Below are positions 1-5,828 of a stretch of DNA of 11,375 nucleotides, in pieces. The translations under genes and the position numbers were made by a program. The stretch lies in NCBI GenBank assembly GCA_964372375.1, contig CAYJQF010000020.1, positions 1 to 11,375 on the forward strand, given 5' to 3'. Position 1 is the stretch's first letter. Each line of letters begins with the position of its first letter. This DNA comes from SICV01 sp964372375. Lineage in GTDB: Archaea > Nanobdellota > Nanobdellia > Pacearchaeales > GW2011-AR1. Below the pieces are notes generated by a model. That model worked only from the letters and a program-made list of their open reading frames with translations, searched no databases and was not told the origin of the DNA.

Positions 1-149
1 ATACTGCCTAACGTCTGTGCCCACCGCTCATAGGTTGTTAATTGGTATGACATCTCTTTTTTGAATTCTATGTAGTCCTTGGAAACAGGAGCATCAAGCT
101 CTTCTTCTATTTTTGCGCTCAACTTTTGCAGAATTTCTTTCGTGTCCAT
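1..149 (-). CDS. Partial unidentified protein (N-terminal 49 residues only)
   Basis: An open frame runs from an ATG at 149 leftwards off the window edge. It begins MDTKEILQKLSAKIEEELD and continues through YIEFKKEMSYQLTTYERWA. The visible part is charged, probably helical, and has no membrane segment or signal peptide. The ATG follows an AT-rich tract, and an upstream TTTATAA on this strand (197-191) could be its TATA box, giving a leader of about 20 bases. No motif identifies the family. The gene is divergent from the pilin-like array. A type IV pilus or archaellum platform protein (GspF/TadC/FlaJ) would be a plausible neighbour, because such proteins often start with a cytoplasmic helical region, but nothing here proves that. 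The product should be treated as unknown. Confidence 0.6.
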   Translation of the reverse strand, partial: MDTKEILQKLSAKIEEELDAPVSKDYIEFKKEMSYQLTTYERWAQTLGS

Positions 150-190
150 GCCTATTTTTTTTTTATACTGTCGTACTACTGGAATGGATG

Positions 191-219
191 TTATAAACTT
201 TCGGATAAATAGATTTAAG
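191..219. promoter_or_regulatory. Divergent promoter region with TATA-like boxes
   Basis: TTATAAA at 191-197 reads almost the same on both strands and could serve the minus-strand gene starting at 149. TTTAAG at 214-219 lies 29 bases before the GTG at 243, the spacing seen at the other leaderless genes of this window, so it is the likely promoter of the first pilin-like unit. Confidence 0.5.
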
Positions 220-242
220 AAGAATTGAGCCTACGAAAAGCA

Positions 243-389
243 GTGAATAGAAAAGGAGTCTGGCAAGATTATATTGTATATCTGGGCATTGCTTTACTTG
301 TTTTGGCTCTTGTCTTGGGCTTTTACTTTTTTGTAATTCAGGGGAAGTTAAGCGAGCTGATTACTTCAATTAAACAAGGATTTGGATGA
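243..389 (+). CDS. Micro pilin-like protein, 48 aa, class III-type leader
   Basis: A GTG-initiated frame encodes 48 residues starting MNRKGVWQDYIVYLG, with one long hydrophobic helix (about residues 12-32) and a short amphipathic tail ending SIKQGFG. The N-R-K-G segment before the helix fits the site cut by archaeal prepilin peptidases (PibD/FlaK/EppA) after glycine, leaving a mature peptide of about 43 residues. That is close to the size of mature Flp pilins of Tad systems, but this is an analogy of size only. The GTG lies 29 bases after a TTTAAG box, so translation is probably leaderless. The stop is 4 bases before the next start, and the next gene has the same kind of N-terminus. An alternative is a simple uncleaved membrane anchor or a small membrane subunit. 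The gene is easily missed because of its length and GTG start. Confidence 0.78.
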   Translation: MNRKGVWQDYIVYLGIALLVLALVLGFYFFVIQGKLSELITSIKQGFG

Positions 390-393
390 TACT

Positions 394-1482
394 ATGAATA
401 GACGAGGAGAAGAAGAGAATCAGCTGGTACGTTTGCTCGTGAATGTTGCAGTTTTCATTCTTATTGCAGGAGCGCTGGTGTGGTTTTTCCACTCAAGTGG
501 GGCAATTGCCTTCTTTAAGAATCTGCCCAGCAAGCTTGGGCTTGGAACACCTGAAGCTGTGGAGAACAGTGAGCAGGCAGTGCGGTTCCGACTTGCTGAT
601 GATCGTTTGCAGTATTATGATCGTGTAGCCTGGAAAGATGCTTCATCAGGGTTTACCCTTGGTAACAAAAGCTTTGCTGTTGTTGATGTACGGAGAGCGT
701 TTGAGGAGCATTGGTATACTCGAACATTGCCTGCGTTTTTTGCTGGACCAGGAGAGCATAGTATTCGCATTGAGGAGTTTAAGAAAGAAGAAGGCGTGTG
801 GGAGCATTCGGATGCCAAAACAAAAGGGTATGCTGTAGTCAGTTATTTACTTGATCGAGACTATATTCTGAATTACAATGATGATTTGTATAAGAATATG
901 AAGGGGGCGCTTATTCCTATTGGTTCAGTTTCTAATGCTCGGCTTGGAACTGGAGAGGTATACCTGGGCGTCCCTTCTTTCTATAAAGGGCTCCCTGCAG
1001 GGACGCAGGATGTTTTGAAAGAATTAAATGCTTTGGTGCAGAGTAAGCCTCTTGTTTTGCTCACTTCTCCTTCACTATCTGTACTCATGCTTGATGGATC
1101 GTATGGGCTTGCTCTTTCAGGAGCTCCTTCGTACGCAGCTCTTTCTCATACGGTGTATTATGAAGTATATTATAACAACGCGCCTACTAAGATATATGTG
1201 GAACTGATTGTACAAGAACCAACATCCGCTTCAGGCAATTTGTATACTTTAGTAAATGGAAGAGTTCTTGTCACTTCGAACGAAGAGACGAACTATCAGA
1301 TTATCAGTCACCTCAATGTTGATGAGGAACAGGTGAAGCAGGCGGTGAAAAATTGGAGGGAAAGTAAGCTGAAAGAACCTCTTACTCTCAGTGATGGCAG
1401 GTATTGTGTGAAGCGCGTAGGGAATGATTTAGTAGTTGAACTGAATACACCTGTAGAAGCAGGAGCAGCCTGCCATGAATAG
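394..1482 (+). CDS. Large pilin-like or anchored exported protein, 362 aa
   Basis: This protein starts MNRRGEEENQ, then has a hydrophobic helix at about residues 12-32, then an ectodomain of about 330 residues. The R-G before the acidic stretch and helix fits a class III leader. I chose the ATG at 394 over an in-frame TTG at 382, because the TTG lies inside the end of the preceding gene and would add four residues before the leader. The ectodomain is mixed, with many Tyr-rich beta-like stretches (for example VYYEVYYNN and KIYVELIVQ) and a C-terminal region containing the only two cysteines (RYCVKR and AACHE), which could form a disulfide. No catalytic motif is recognised. It is the second gene of the first array unit, and its stop overlaps the next start by 8 bases. 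Function unknown. It could be a minor pilin, tip subunit or adhesin (inference). Confidence 0.85.
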   Translation: MNRRGEEENQLVRLLVNVAVFILIAGALVWFFHSSGAIAFFKNLPSKLGLGTPEAVENSEQAVRFRLADDRLQYYDRVAWKDASSGFTLGNKSFAVVDVRRAFEEHWYTRTLPAFFAGPGEHSIRIEEFKKEEGVWEHSDAKTKGYAVVSYLLDRDYILNYNDDLYKNMKGALIPIGSVSNARLGTGEVYLGVPSFYKGLPAGTQDVLKELNALVQSKPLVLLTSPSLSVLMLDGSYGLALSGAPSYAALSHTVYYEVYYNNAPTKIYVELIVQEPTSASGNLYTLVNGRVLVTSNEETNYQIISHLNVDEEQVKQAVKNWRESKLKEPLTLSDGRYCVKRVGNDLVVELNTPVEAGAACHE

Positions 1483-1588
1483 GCGCGGCTTATTTGAGGA
1501 AGTAACTGTAGCTGAAGTGCTTTGGGCTATTTTTATTGCAGTTGCTGTTAGTGCTTTGGTTATTGTTTTAAAGCGGTTTCTTGCGTAA
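1475..1588 (+). CDS. Micro pilin-like protein, 37 aa, class III-type leader
   Basis: A 37-residue frame starts MNRRGLFEEVTVAEV and is almost entirely one hydrophobic helix (about residues 15-32), ending KRFLA. The MNRRG start is identical to that of the preceding 362-aa protein, and the start codon overlaps that gene's end by 8 bases, so the two are probably translationally coupled. GGAG at 1462-1465 is a suitable ribosome binding site. Cleavage after Gly5 would leave about 32 residues, too short for any globular domain. It may be a structural helix subunit, an assembly partner like short components of pilus systems, or a plain membrane peptide. The promoter of the next unit begins 4 bases after its stop. 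Confidence 0.75.
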   Translation: MNRRGLFEEVTVAEVLWAIFIAVAVSALVIVLKRFLA

Positions 1589-1591
1589 TTG

Positions 1592-1599
1592 TTATAAAG
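1592..1599 (+). promoter_or_regulatory. TATA box for the second pilin-like unit
   Basis: TTATAAAG starts 28 bases before the ATG at 1620, consistent with a leaderless transcript. It lies directly after the stop of the 37-aa gene, so a new transcription unit probably starts here. Confidence 0.6.
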
Positions 1600-1619
1600 G
1601 TATGATTCCATGGAGGTTT

Positions 1620-2627
1620 ATGAGCAGAGGTGTGCGGGGAGAAGTCAGTACCGGCATGATTGTAGGTATTATTCTAGCAATCACCGGCTTTCTTATCTTA
1701 GTGTACTTCCTGATACAACTGGACATTCGAGGGCAAGGAAGCGATCAGGCGTGCAAATTTTCTATTCTTTCCCGGTCAACTGCTCCTAAAACGTTACTTG
1801 GCCTGAAGTCGGCATTTCCTCTTTTATGTGAAACAAAGAAGCTTTGTTTTGGCGGGACGTGTCCTGAGTCTTTTGCAGGCAGCAGCGTGAAGTCTATCAG
1901 TGTCAGCAAGGATGCTGGAAAAGCACAGGAAACTATTGAAAAAACGATTGCTGATACGCTTTACCAGTGTTGGGATATGGTAGGCAGAGGGAAGTACGAT
2001 GTGTTTGGCTCTCTGGGCGTTGATAGTGCCTGGAGCGAGACAAAACCGCGCTGTTTAATTTGCAGCAGGATTGCGTTTGATGAGAAAGTTCCTCGTTCTG
2101 TACTGAATCAAGTAAATGTCAAAAAATATATGGAAGCACATACTGCGCCGAATAGCCAGCTGAGTTATCTGAAAGCGATTGGTGCGGGAAGTGATACCAT
2201 ACAGACTGATGCCTCTGCTGCAATTTTTCTTGATACGAACACTTCTGTAACTTTTAAGCCAAAAAGTAAAGAAATAGCGTTCGTGTTTATGCAGATTAGT
2301 GCTCCTGCAGCGGGGGAAGCGACCGCAAAGAATCTTGGCTATTTGGCAACGGGCACCTTTTTACTATCGCGAGTGCCTGGGAGCAAGACCTATCTTTTCC
2401 AGCCAGTTATTCGAGCAGTTAAAGCAAGCCCACTTGTTGCTGTAGTTGCCGCGGTCTCGAGTGTGCTGTTTGTAGAGACAAATTCCTTGATAAATGGTAT
2501 TACTGCATCAGGATACTGCGGCACGTATGAGCAGGGCAGAAGCCAGGGGTGTTCCTTGGTACAGGCGATACCGTATGATGCCTCGGCAGTTAATCAAGTG
2601 TGTGAGTATATTGAGGGTAGCCCATGA
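1620..2627 (+). CDS. Cysteine-rich pilin-like exported protein, 335 aa
   Basis: The N-terminus MSRGVRGEVSTG is followed by a hydrophobic helix at about residues 12-32. There are two possible class III cut sites, after Gly4 or Gly7; the second (VRG before EV) sits closer to the helix and has Arg at -2. The ATG at 1620 was chosen because a TATA box lies 28 bases upstream. An in-frame TTG at 1581 would sit inside the preceding gene and upstream of that TATA box. The ectodomain has ten cysteines, clustered near residues 45-75, around 120-150 (including RCLICSR) and at the C-terminus (GYCGT, GCSLV, VCEYI). A second hydrophobic stretch, about residues 271-286, could be a buried strand or a second membrane segment. 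The family is unknown. It is the first gene of the six-gene unit and overlaps the next by ATGA. Confidence 0.85.
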   Translation: MSRGVRGEVSTGMIVGIILAITGFLILVYFLIQLDIRGQGSDQACKFSILSRSTAPKTLLGLKSAFPLLCETKKLCFGGTCPESFAGSSVKSISVSKDAGKAQETIEKTIADTLYQCWDMVGRGKYDVFGSLGVDSAWSETKPRCLICSRIAFDEKVPRSVLNQVNVKKYMEAHTAPNSQLSYLKAIGAGSDTIQTDASAAIFLDTNTSVTFKPKSKEIAFVFMQISAPAAGEATAKNLGYLATGTFLLSRVPGSKTYLFQPVIRAVKASPLVAVVAAVSSVLFVETNSLINGITASGYCGTYEQGRSQGCSLVQAIPYDASAVNQVCEYIEGSP

Positions 2628-3166
2628 AAAAACAAGGAGAGTTCCTGCTCCAGAATTTTCTTGAAATTCTATTGTTTGTGATAGGGACAGGCATGCTTGT
2701 TCTTTTAGTGTGGTATTTGCTTCAGGCAACCATCTTTCAAGAGAAACATAACGCACAGCAAGCATTAGCAACGATTGATGAGCATGCAAAAAAGCTTACT
2801 GCTGGTCAGGAAGCTAAGGTAACCATTAAAGGACCGTGTAAGGGGGCAACCTGTAATTGGTACCTTGATGTGTACAGCAAGGCTGATGTGCAAAAGCCCG
2901 ACCGCTGCTTCCTGGATAGTTGTATTTGTGTTTGTCAGGGCGACCCGAATGCTGCAGGAAACACGTGTCAGACAAACGGTTATTGTAAAAGGTATCCCGT
3001 TTCTAGTATTTCTTTAGATCCAAAGCTGCAGATTGTGCTTGTTGCACCATCAGAAGGATATGGCGGAGAGACTACCTATTATAGTCGATTACCTTTGCGC
3101 TCCAATCTTCATTCACTTATTATACGGAGAGAGTCTGACGCTCTTATCGTACATGCTAGTACTTAA
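2624..3166 (+). CDS. Cysteine-rich pilin-like exported protein, 180 aa
   Basis: It starts MKKQGEFLLQNFLE and then has a hydrophobic helix at about residues 14-34. The residue before the candidate cleavage glycine is Gln rather than Lys or Arg, a weak point for prepilin peptidase processing, although Lys2-Lys3 supply the usual positive charge. The ectodomain carries eight cysteines, all within about 60 residues (PCKGATC, RCFLDSCICVC, NTCQTNGYC), a density expected of a small disulfide-knotted domain outside the cell. Zinc binding is a less likely alternative for an exported protein. The start overlaps the preceding stop as ATGA, and GAGGG lies upstream, so translation is probably coupled. No named family is recognised. 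Confidence 0.83.
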   Translation: MKKQGEFLLQNFLEILLFVIGTGMLVLLVWYLLQATIFQEKHNAQQALATIDEHAKKLTAGQEAKVTIKGPCKGATCNWYLDVYSKADVQKPDRCFLDSCICVCQGDPNAAGNTCQTNGYCKRYPVSSISLDPKLQIVLVAPSEGYGGETTYYSRLPLRSNLHSLIIRRESDALIVHAST

Positions 3167-3167
3167 C

Positions 3168-3584
3168 ATGAATACCAAAGGCAGCATTAGTGACTTACTG
3201 GAAAGCTACTTTGCTTATTTTGTTATCTTTGCTCTCTTTTTTGCGCTCGTTTTAGGATTTATCTTGCAGTTTAAGCATGGTGCAGCATTACAGGAGCAGT
3301 ATTACGCATTTGCATTGGCAGAACTTATTAACCATGCACAGGCAGGGGATGAATTGGTGCTTGATGCGCAGGCAATGAGCGCACTTGCGTATACAAATGG
3401 CATCACCAATTTTAATGAGATAGTGCAGGTTGATAATCAACAGCACGAGATTATTGTGCACTTGCAGCGGGGAAAAAGCACCCGGTATCCCTTCTACGCT
3501 GCTGTATCTGTGGATGATATTGGTATTGCGTTCAATCTGGAGAAACAGATGTTATATTTAAAGCTTGGAGGAGCGCATGAATAA
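3168..3584 (+). CDS. Pilin-like exported protein without cysteines, 138 aa
   Basis: The chosen start, ATG 3168, gives MNTKGSISDLLESYFAYF, then a hydrophobic helix to about residue 35 and a 100-residue ectodomain without cysteine. A longer in-frame start near 3033 would overlap the preceding gene by over 130 bases and hide the leader, so it is rejected. Lys-Gly at residues 4-5 fits a class III cleavage site. The ectodomain starts with a helical stretch (EQYYAFALAELINHA), then alternates hydrophobic and polar residues in a way that suggests beta strands, for example HEIIVHLQRG. Helix followed by sheet is the general layout of type IV pilins, but no pilin family is recognised. No clear Shine-Dalgarno site precedes the start, and the preceding stop is 1 base upstream. 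Confidence 0.82.
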   Translation: MNTKGSISDLLESYFAYFVIFALFFALVLGFILQFKHGAALQEQYYAFALAELINHAQAGDELVLDAQAMSALAYTNGITNFNEIVQVDNQQHEIIVHLQRGKSTRYPFYAAVSVDDIGIAFNLEKQMLYLKLGGAHE

Positions 3585-4032
3585 CCGCGGAGCACTCGGA
3601 AATCAGCTCGCCGTTCTTCCGTATTTTGTGTTGTTGTTTATCGTTACTGGAGTGATTGTTGCTGGTTTTTACATTGTGTTTGGGCAAGGGTATGATGTTC
3701 GAGCAAGTGAAGCGCAGGAGTTACATTCCCTTGTAAGCACGTGTATTAGTAAGGGAAGTATTGATTGGAGTATTCCTGAGAGCTTTTTTGCACGCTGCGG
3801 CTTGAGCAAGCAGGCATTGGAGCAACATCCTTTCTTAATTCGCATTTGTGAGGGGAGCTGCCAGGGAGGAACCAAACCTTTGTTTTTTGTGAATAGCAAT
3901 TATCAAGCATGTGATTTTAAGGAAACGAGGAGCAGGGAATATCCTCGTTGTGTAACGAGTATGATTGTCATTAAGGGGAAGCAGTACGAATTGATTGCAG
4001 GCAGCAGCGTTAGTCCGAGGAGGAGCGCATGA
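3577..4032 (+). CDS. Pilin-like exported protein with six cysteines, 151 aa
   Basis: ATG 3577 gives MNNRGALGNQLAVLPYF, a class III-type leader with Arg-Gly at residues 4-5, and a hydrophobic helix at about residues 13-35. The ribosome binding site GGAGGAG ends 4 bases before the ATG, which supports this start over a TTG 12 bases earlier. The ectodomain has six cysteines (STC, ARC, RICEGSC, QAC, PRC) and ends in a basic tail. It overlaps the preceding gene by 8 bases and the next by 4. Its translation start region is identical over 19 bases to that of the next gene, which suggests the two arose by duplication or share a selected initiation signal. Function unknown. Confidence 0.84.
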   Translation: MNNRGALGNQLAVLPYFVLLFIVTGVIVAGFYIVFGQGYDVRASEAQELHSLVSTCISKGSIDWSIPESFFARCGLSKQALEQHPFLIRICEGSCQGGTKPLFFVNSNYQACDFKETRSREYPRCVTSMIVIKGKQYELIAGSSVSPRRSA

Positions 4033-4685
4033 ATAACAAAGGGCAACTGGCGAAGCTCCTTTCAATGGTAAGTGTTCTTGTTCCCTTAGTCATTATTCTC
4101 GGGGCGTACTTATTTTTTGCGAGTGTTGTTGAGAAGCCCCACGTACCTTCATTTTCTGATAGTGTAGCAAGTGAGCCGGTGTTTGCTCAGACTATACCTC
4201 TTGCAGGAAAAGAACTAACAATTTTAGAGGGCTTACTCAGGCATCAAGGGAGGGCGCCAGAGGGATTTGATCGCGCTTTTGCTGATGCACTCAAGGTGTA
4301 CTTGCAAGGACGACCGTTGCTTTCTGGAAGTCAGGGAGTTGATTGTATGGCGCTTTCCCTTACTCAGGACAATCAAGCATATCAGCTTTTCTTGGTTAAA
4401 GATACGAGGCCAGGAGCAAAGGTTAGTGCTGCCAATGATTTTGGGAAACTAGAGGTACATGAGTCTGTTGAAGTGCTTGTGAATGAAAAAATACTTGCCT
4501 CTTTACGCTCAACATGTACGGTTGGCAAAGGTCTTGATGAAGCAACTTTTAGCCAGTTTGCATGTTCATTGAATGAGCATCTTGCTGCTGCATATGAACG
4601 CTTGCCTCGCGTTAGTCTTTTTATTAACGGTACGACGGTTGAAATAGCATATTATTACGGTACGTGTACCGGGAGGAAGCTATGA
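4029..4685 (+). CDS. Pilin-like exported protein with four cysteines, 218 aa
   Basis: It starts MNNKGQLAKLLSMVSV, with Lys-Gly-Gln at residues 4-6, the class III pattern most common in archaeal pilin-like proteins. A hydrophobic helix follows (about residues 13-33), then an ectodomain of about 180 residues with four cysteines (VDCMA, STCTV, FACSL, GTCTG). A helical middle part (TILEGLLRHQG, FADALKVYLQG) and beta-like C-terminal stretches are visible, but no family is recognised. GGAGGAG (4019-4025) sits 3 bases before the ATG. The start overlaps the preceding stop as ATGA, and its own stop overlaps the next start the same way, so all three genes are probably coupled in translation. Confidence 0.85.
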   Translation: MNNKGQLAKLLSMVSVLVPLVIILGAYLFFASVVEKPHVPSFSDSVASEPVFAQTIPLAGKELTILEGLLRHQGRAPEGFDRAFADALKVYLQGRPLLSGSQGVDCMALSLTQDNQAYQLFLVKDTRPGAKVSAANDFGKLEVHESVEVLVNEKILASLRSTCTVGKGLDEATFSQFACSLNEHLAAAYERLPRVSLFINGTTVEIAYYYGTCTGRKL

Positions 4686-5128
4686 GTATTGTGAGAAGAG
4701 GTGATGCCTCTGTTATTTTGCTTGTAGTAGGAGCATTAGTTCTTTGCATTCTTGCTTTATCTCTATTTATTACGTACACGTCGCCCCGAGATAAAGGATT
4801 AGAAGAAGCGCAGGTACTTTTTAAAAGTGTAGAAGCAGTAGAGCAGTATGTTCAAGCGAGTGCCGTGCTCATATTAAAAGAAGCAGTGATTTGCAAAGAG
4901 TGTTCGGCTCAGACATTGCAAGGAAAAGTGCAGGAGATAGCAGGCACGCATTATAGCAGCATTGAGAATACCAATTTCTTTGGCAGAATTAGGAACGGTG
5001 ATTTTAATGTGCACGAGGAAGGGAATAGCTATTATCTGACCGTTCCCGGCGTGTTGTTCCAGGTACGAACCGGAGCGAATAGTATGCAGAGAACACAGAC
5101 TATTTCTGTCTCATTTGTCTTGGAATAA
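4682..5128 (+). CDS. Pilin-like exported protein, 148 aa, last gene of the unit
   Basis: The ATG at 4682 gives MSIVRRGDASVILLVVG. Arg-Gly lies at residues 6-7, directly before a hydrophobic helix (about residues 10-30), the closest spacing in the array to classical pilins. GGAGG lies 5 bases before this ATG, and the ATGA overlap with the preceding gene supports it. An in-frame GTG at 4664 would lack the ribosome site. After the helix come a charged helical stretch (DKGLEEAQVLFKSVEAVEQY), a CKEC motif and a beta-like C-terminal third. Besides the CKEC pair there is one cysteine inside the membrane helix. CKEC could be a disulfide in the ectodomain; a metal site is possible. Family unknown. Confidence 0.83.
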   Translation: MSIVRRGDASVILLVVGALVLCILALSLFITYTSPRDKGLEEAQVLFKSVEAVEQYVQASAVLILKEAVICKECSAQTLQGKVQEIAGTHYSSIENTNFFGRIRNGDFNVHEEGNSYYLTVPGVLFQVRTGANSMQRTQTISVSFVLE

Positions 5129-5146
5129 GCGCAGCAGGACATAAGG

Positions 5147-5155
5147 TTTATAAAG
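5147..5155 (+). promoter_or_regulatory. TATA box for the 153-aa pilin-like gene
   Basis: TTTATAAAG begins 29 bases before the ATG at 5176, the spacing expected for a leaderless transcript. The same nine bases recur before radA at 10139-10147. Confidence 0.65.
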
Positions 5156-5175
5156 AAAGAGGGATAGCATACCCT

Positions 5176-5637
5176 ATGTTGAATAAAAAAGGAGCTGTGG
5201 AAGGAGATAAGCTCGTTAATTATCTTGTAAGTGCGGTCGTCCTCATCCTTCTTATTTTAGGCATTTATTTGGTTTATACTAAGCTTATTGCAGTTCCTGG
5301 TAATGTTCCTGGTGAACTTCAGGCAGTGGTAAGCGGATGCAGCGCCGCTGCACAATTGGGTGATAATGGCAAGGCCTCCTTTTGTGATGAGTTTCGTAAT
5401 CTAAAATTATCAGATGGCATTGCCCGCAGAGTAAACTGTGAGTATCCTTTAGTGTACGATGATATCCCTGCTGAACAGAGGCCTACGTATACGTGTGGTG
5501 CAGGCGCAGAGACACAGGAGTGTACTCGTTTGAAGAACGGATTACAAGGAGCTCCTGCAAAAGAGACGGTGTATGTTGATGGCAAGACGGACATTCCTTG
5601 CTTGGTGAAAGGGCAGACCTATCCTCAGAGCGCCTAA
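5176..5637 (+). CDS. Pilin-like exported protein with six cysteines, 153 aa
   Basis: It starts MLNKKGAVEGDKLVNYL, a class III-type leader with Lys-Gly at residues 5-6, then a hydrophobic helix at about residues 17-36. The ectodomain of about 115 residues has six cysteines (SGC, SFC, VNC, TYTC, QEC, IPC), no Trp, and ends GQTYPQSA. It has its own promoter, so it may be expressed independently of the six-gene unit and at a different level. A single-gene transcript for a small pilin-like protein is what one would expect of an abundant subunit, but that is inference. It is the last array gene before the basic 45-aa gene and the prepilin peptidase. Family unknown. Confidence 0.85.
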   Translation: MLNKKGAVEGDKLVNYLVSAVVLILLILGIYLVYTKLIAVPGNVPGELQAVVSGCSAAAQLGDNGKASFCDEFRNLKLSDGIARRVNCEYPLVYDDIPAEQRPTYTCGAGAETQECTRLKNGLQGAPAKETVYVDGKTDIPCLVKGQTYPQSA

Positions 5638-5645
5638 CGCTTAGC

Positions 5646-5668
5646 TTTTTAAGCTTCTCTTCTTTCTA
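5646..5668 (+). promoter_or_regulatory. TATA-like box and pyrimidine tract before the 45-aa gene
   Basis: TTTTTAAG at 5646-5653 starts 28 bases before the ATG at 5674. TTCTTTCTA at 5660-5668 ends 5 bases before that ATG, the same motif and spacing as before the genes at 5829 and 9659. The T-rich region could also help end transcription of the preceding gene. Confidence 0.5.
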
Positions 5669-5673
5669 TCGAT

Positions 5674-5811
5674 ATGGAATATGGTGTTCCTGAGCGGAGA
5701 AAAAATAAGAACGATCGAAGGGCTAAGCGGAGATTTACTCTGTATAAGAAAGGCGGGCAGCACCGAAGTGATGCTTTCATTCTTGGCGAGAACAAACAGC
5801 TTAATAAATAG
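5674..5811 (+). CDS. Small very basic protein, 45 aa
   Basis: A short frame encodes MEYGVPERRKNKNDRRAKRR followed by FTLYKKGGQHRSDAFILGEN and a KQLNK end. Fourteen of 45 residues are Arg or Lys and five are acidic, so it could bind nucleic acid or ribosomes. There is no membrane segment or cysteine. Support for a real gene comes from a TATA-like box 28 bases before the ATG and from the TTCTTTCTA-N5-ATG arrangement shared with two longer genes. Its stop overlaps the TATA box of the prepilin peptidase gene. I do not recognise the family, and its position between pilin-like genes and the peptidase may be incidental. Confidence 0.6.
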   Translation: MEYGVPERRKNKNDRRAKRRFTLYKKGGQHRSDAFILGENKQLNK

Positions 5812-5828
5812 CGTTTCTTTCTACTAGC
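5801..5828 (+). promoter_or_regulatory. Promoter of the prepilin peptidase gene
   Basis: TTAATAAAT at 5801-5809 starts 28 bases before the ATG. Its downstream spacer TTTCTTTCTACTAGC is identical to that before the gene at 9659. Confidence 0.6.

Noticed and set aside
382..393. TTG start four codons before the ATG of the 362-aa protein
   Set aside because: It lies inside the end of the 48-aa gene and would hide the MNRRG leader shared with neighbours.
3033..3167. N-terminal extension of the 138-aa pilin-like protein
   Set aside because: It would overlap the preceding gene by over 130 bases, and the extra residues are not like a leader; ATG 3168 gives MNTKG plus helix.
5643..5655. Short inverted repeat AGCTTTTTAAGCT as a terminator hairpin
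   Set aside because: The stem is only 5 base pairs and the sequence is better explained as the TATA box of the next gene; archaea rarely need hairpins.
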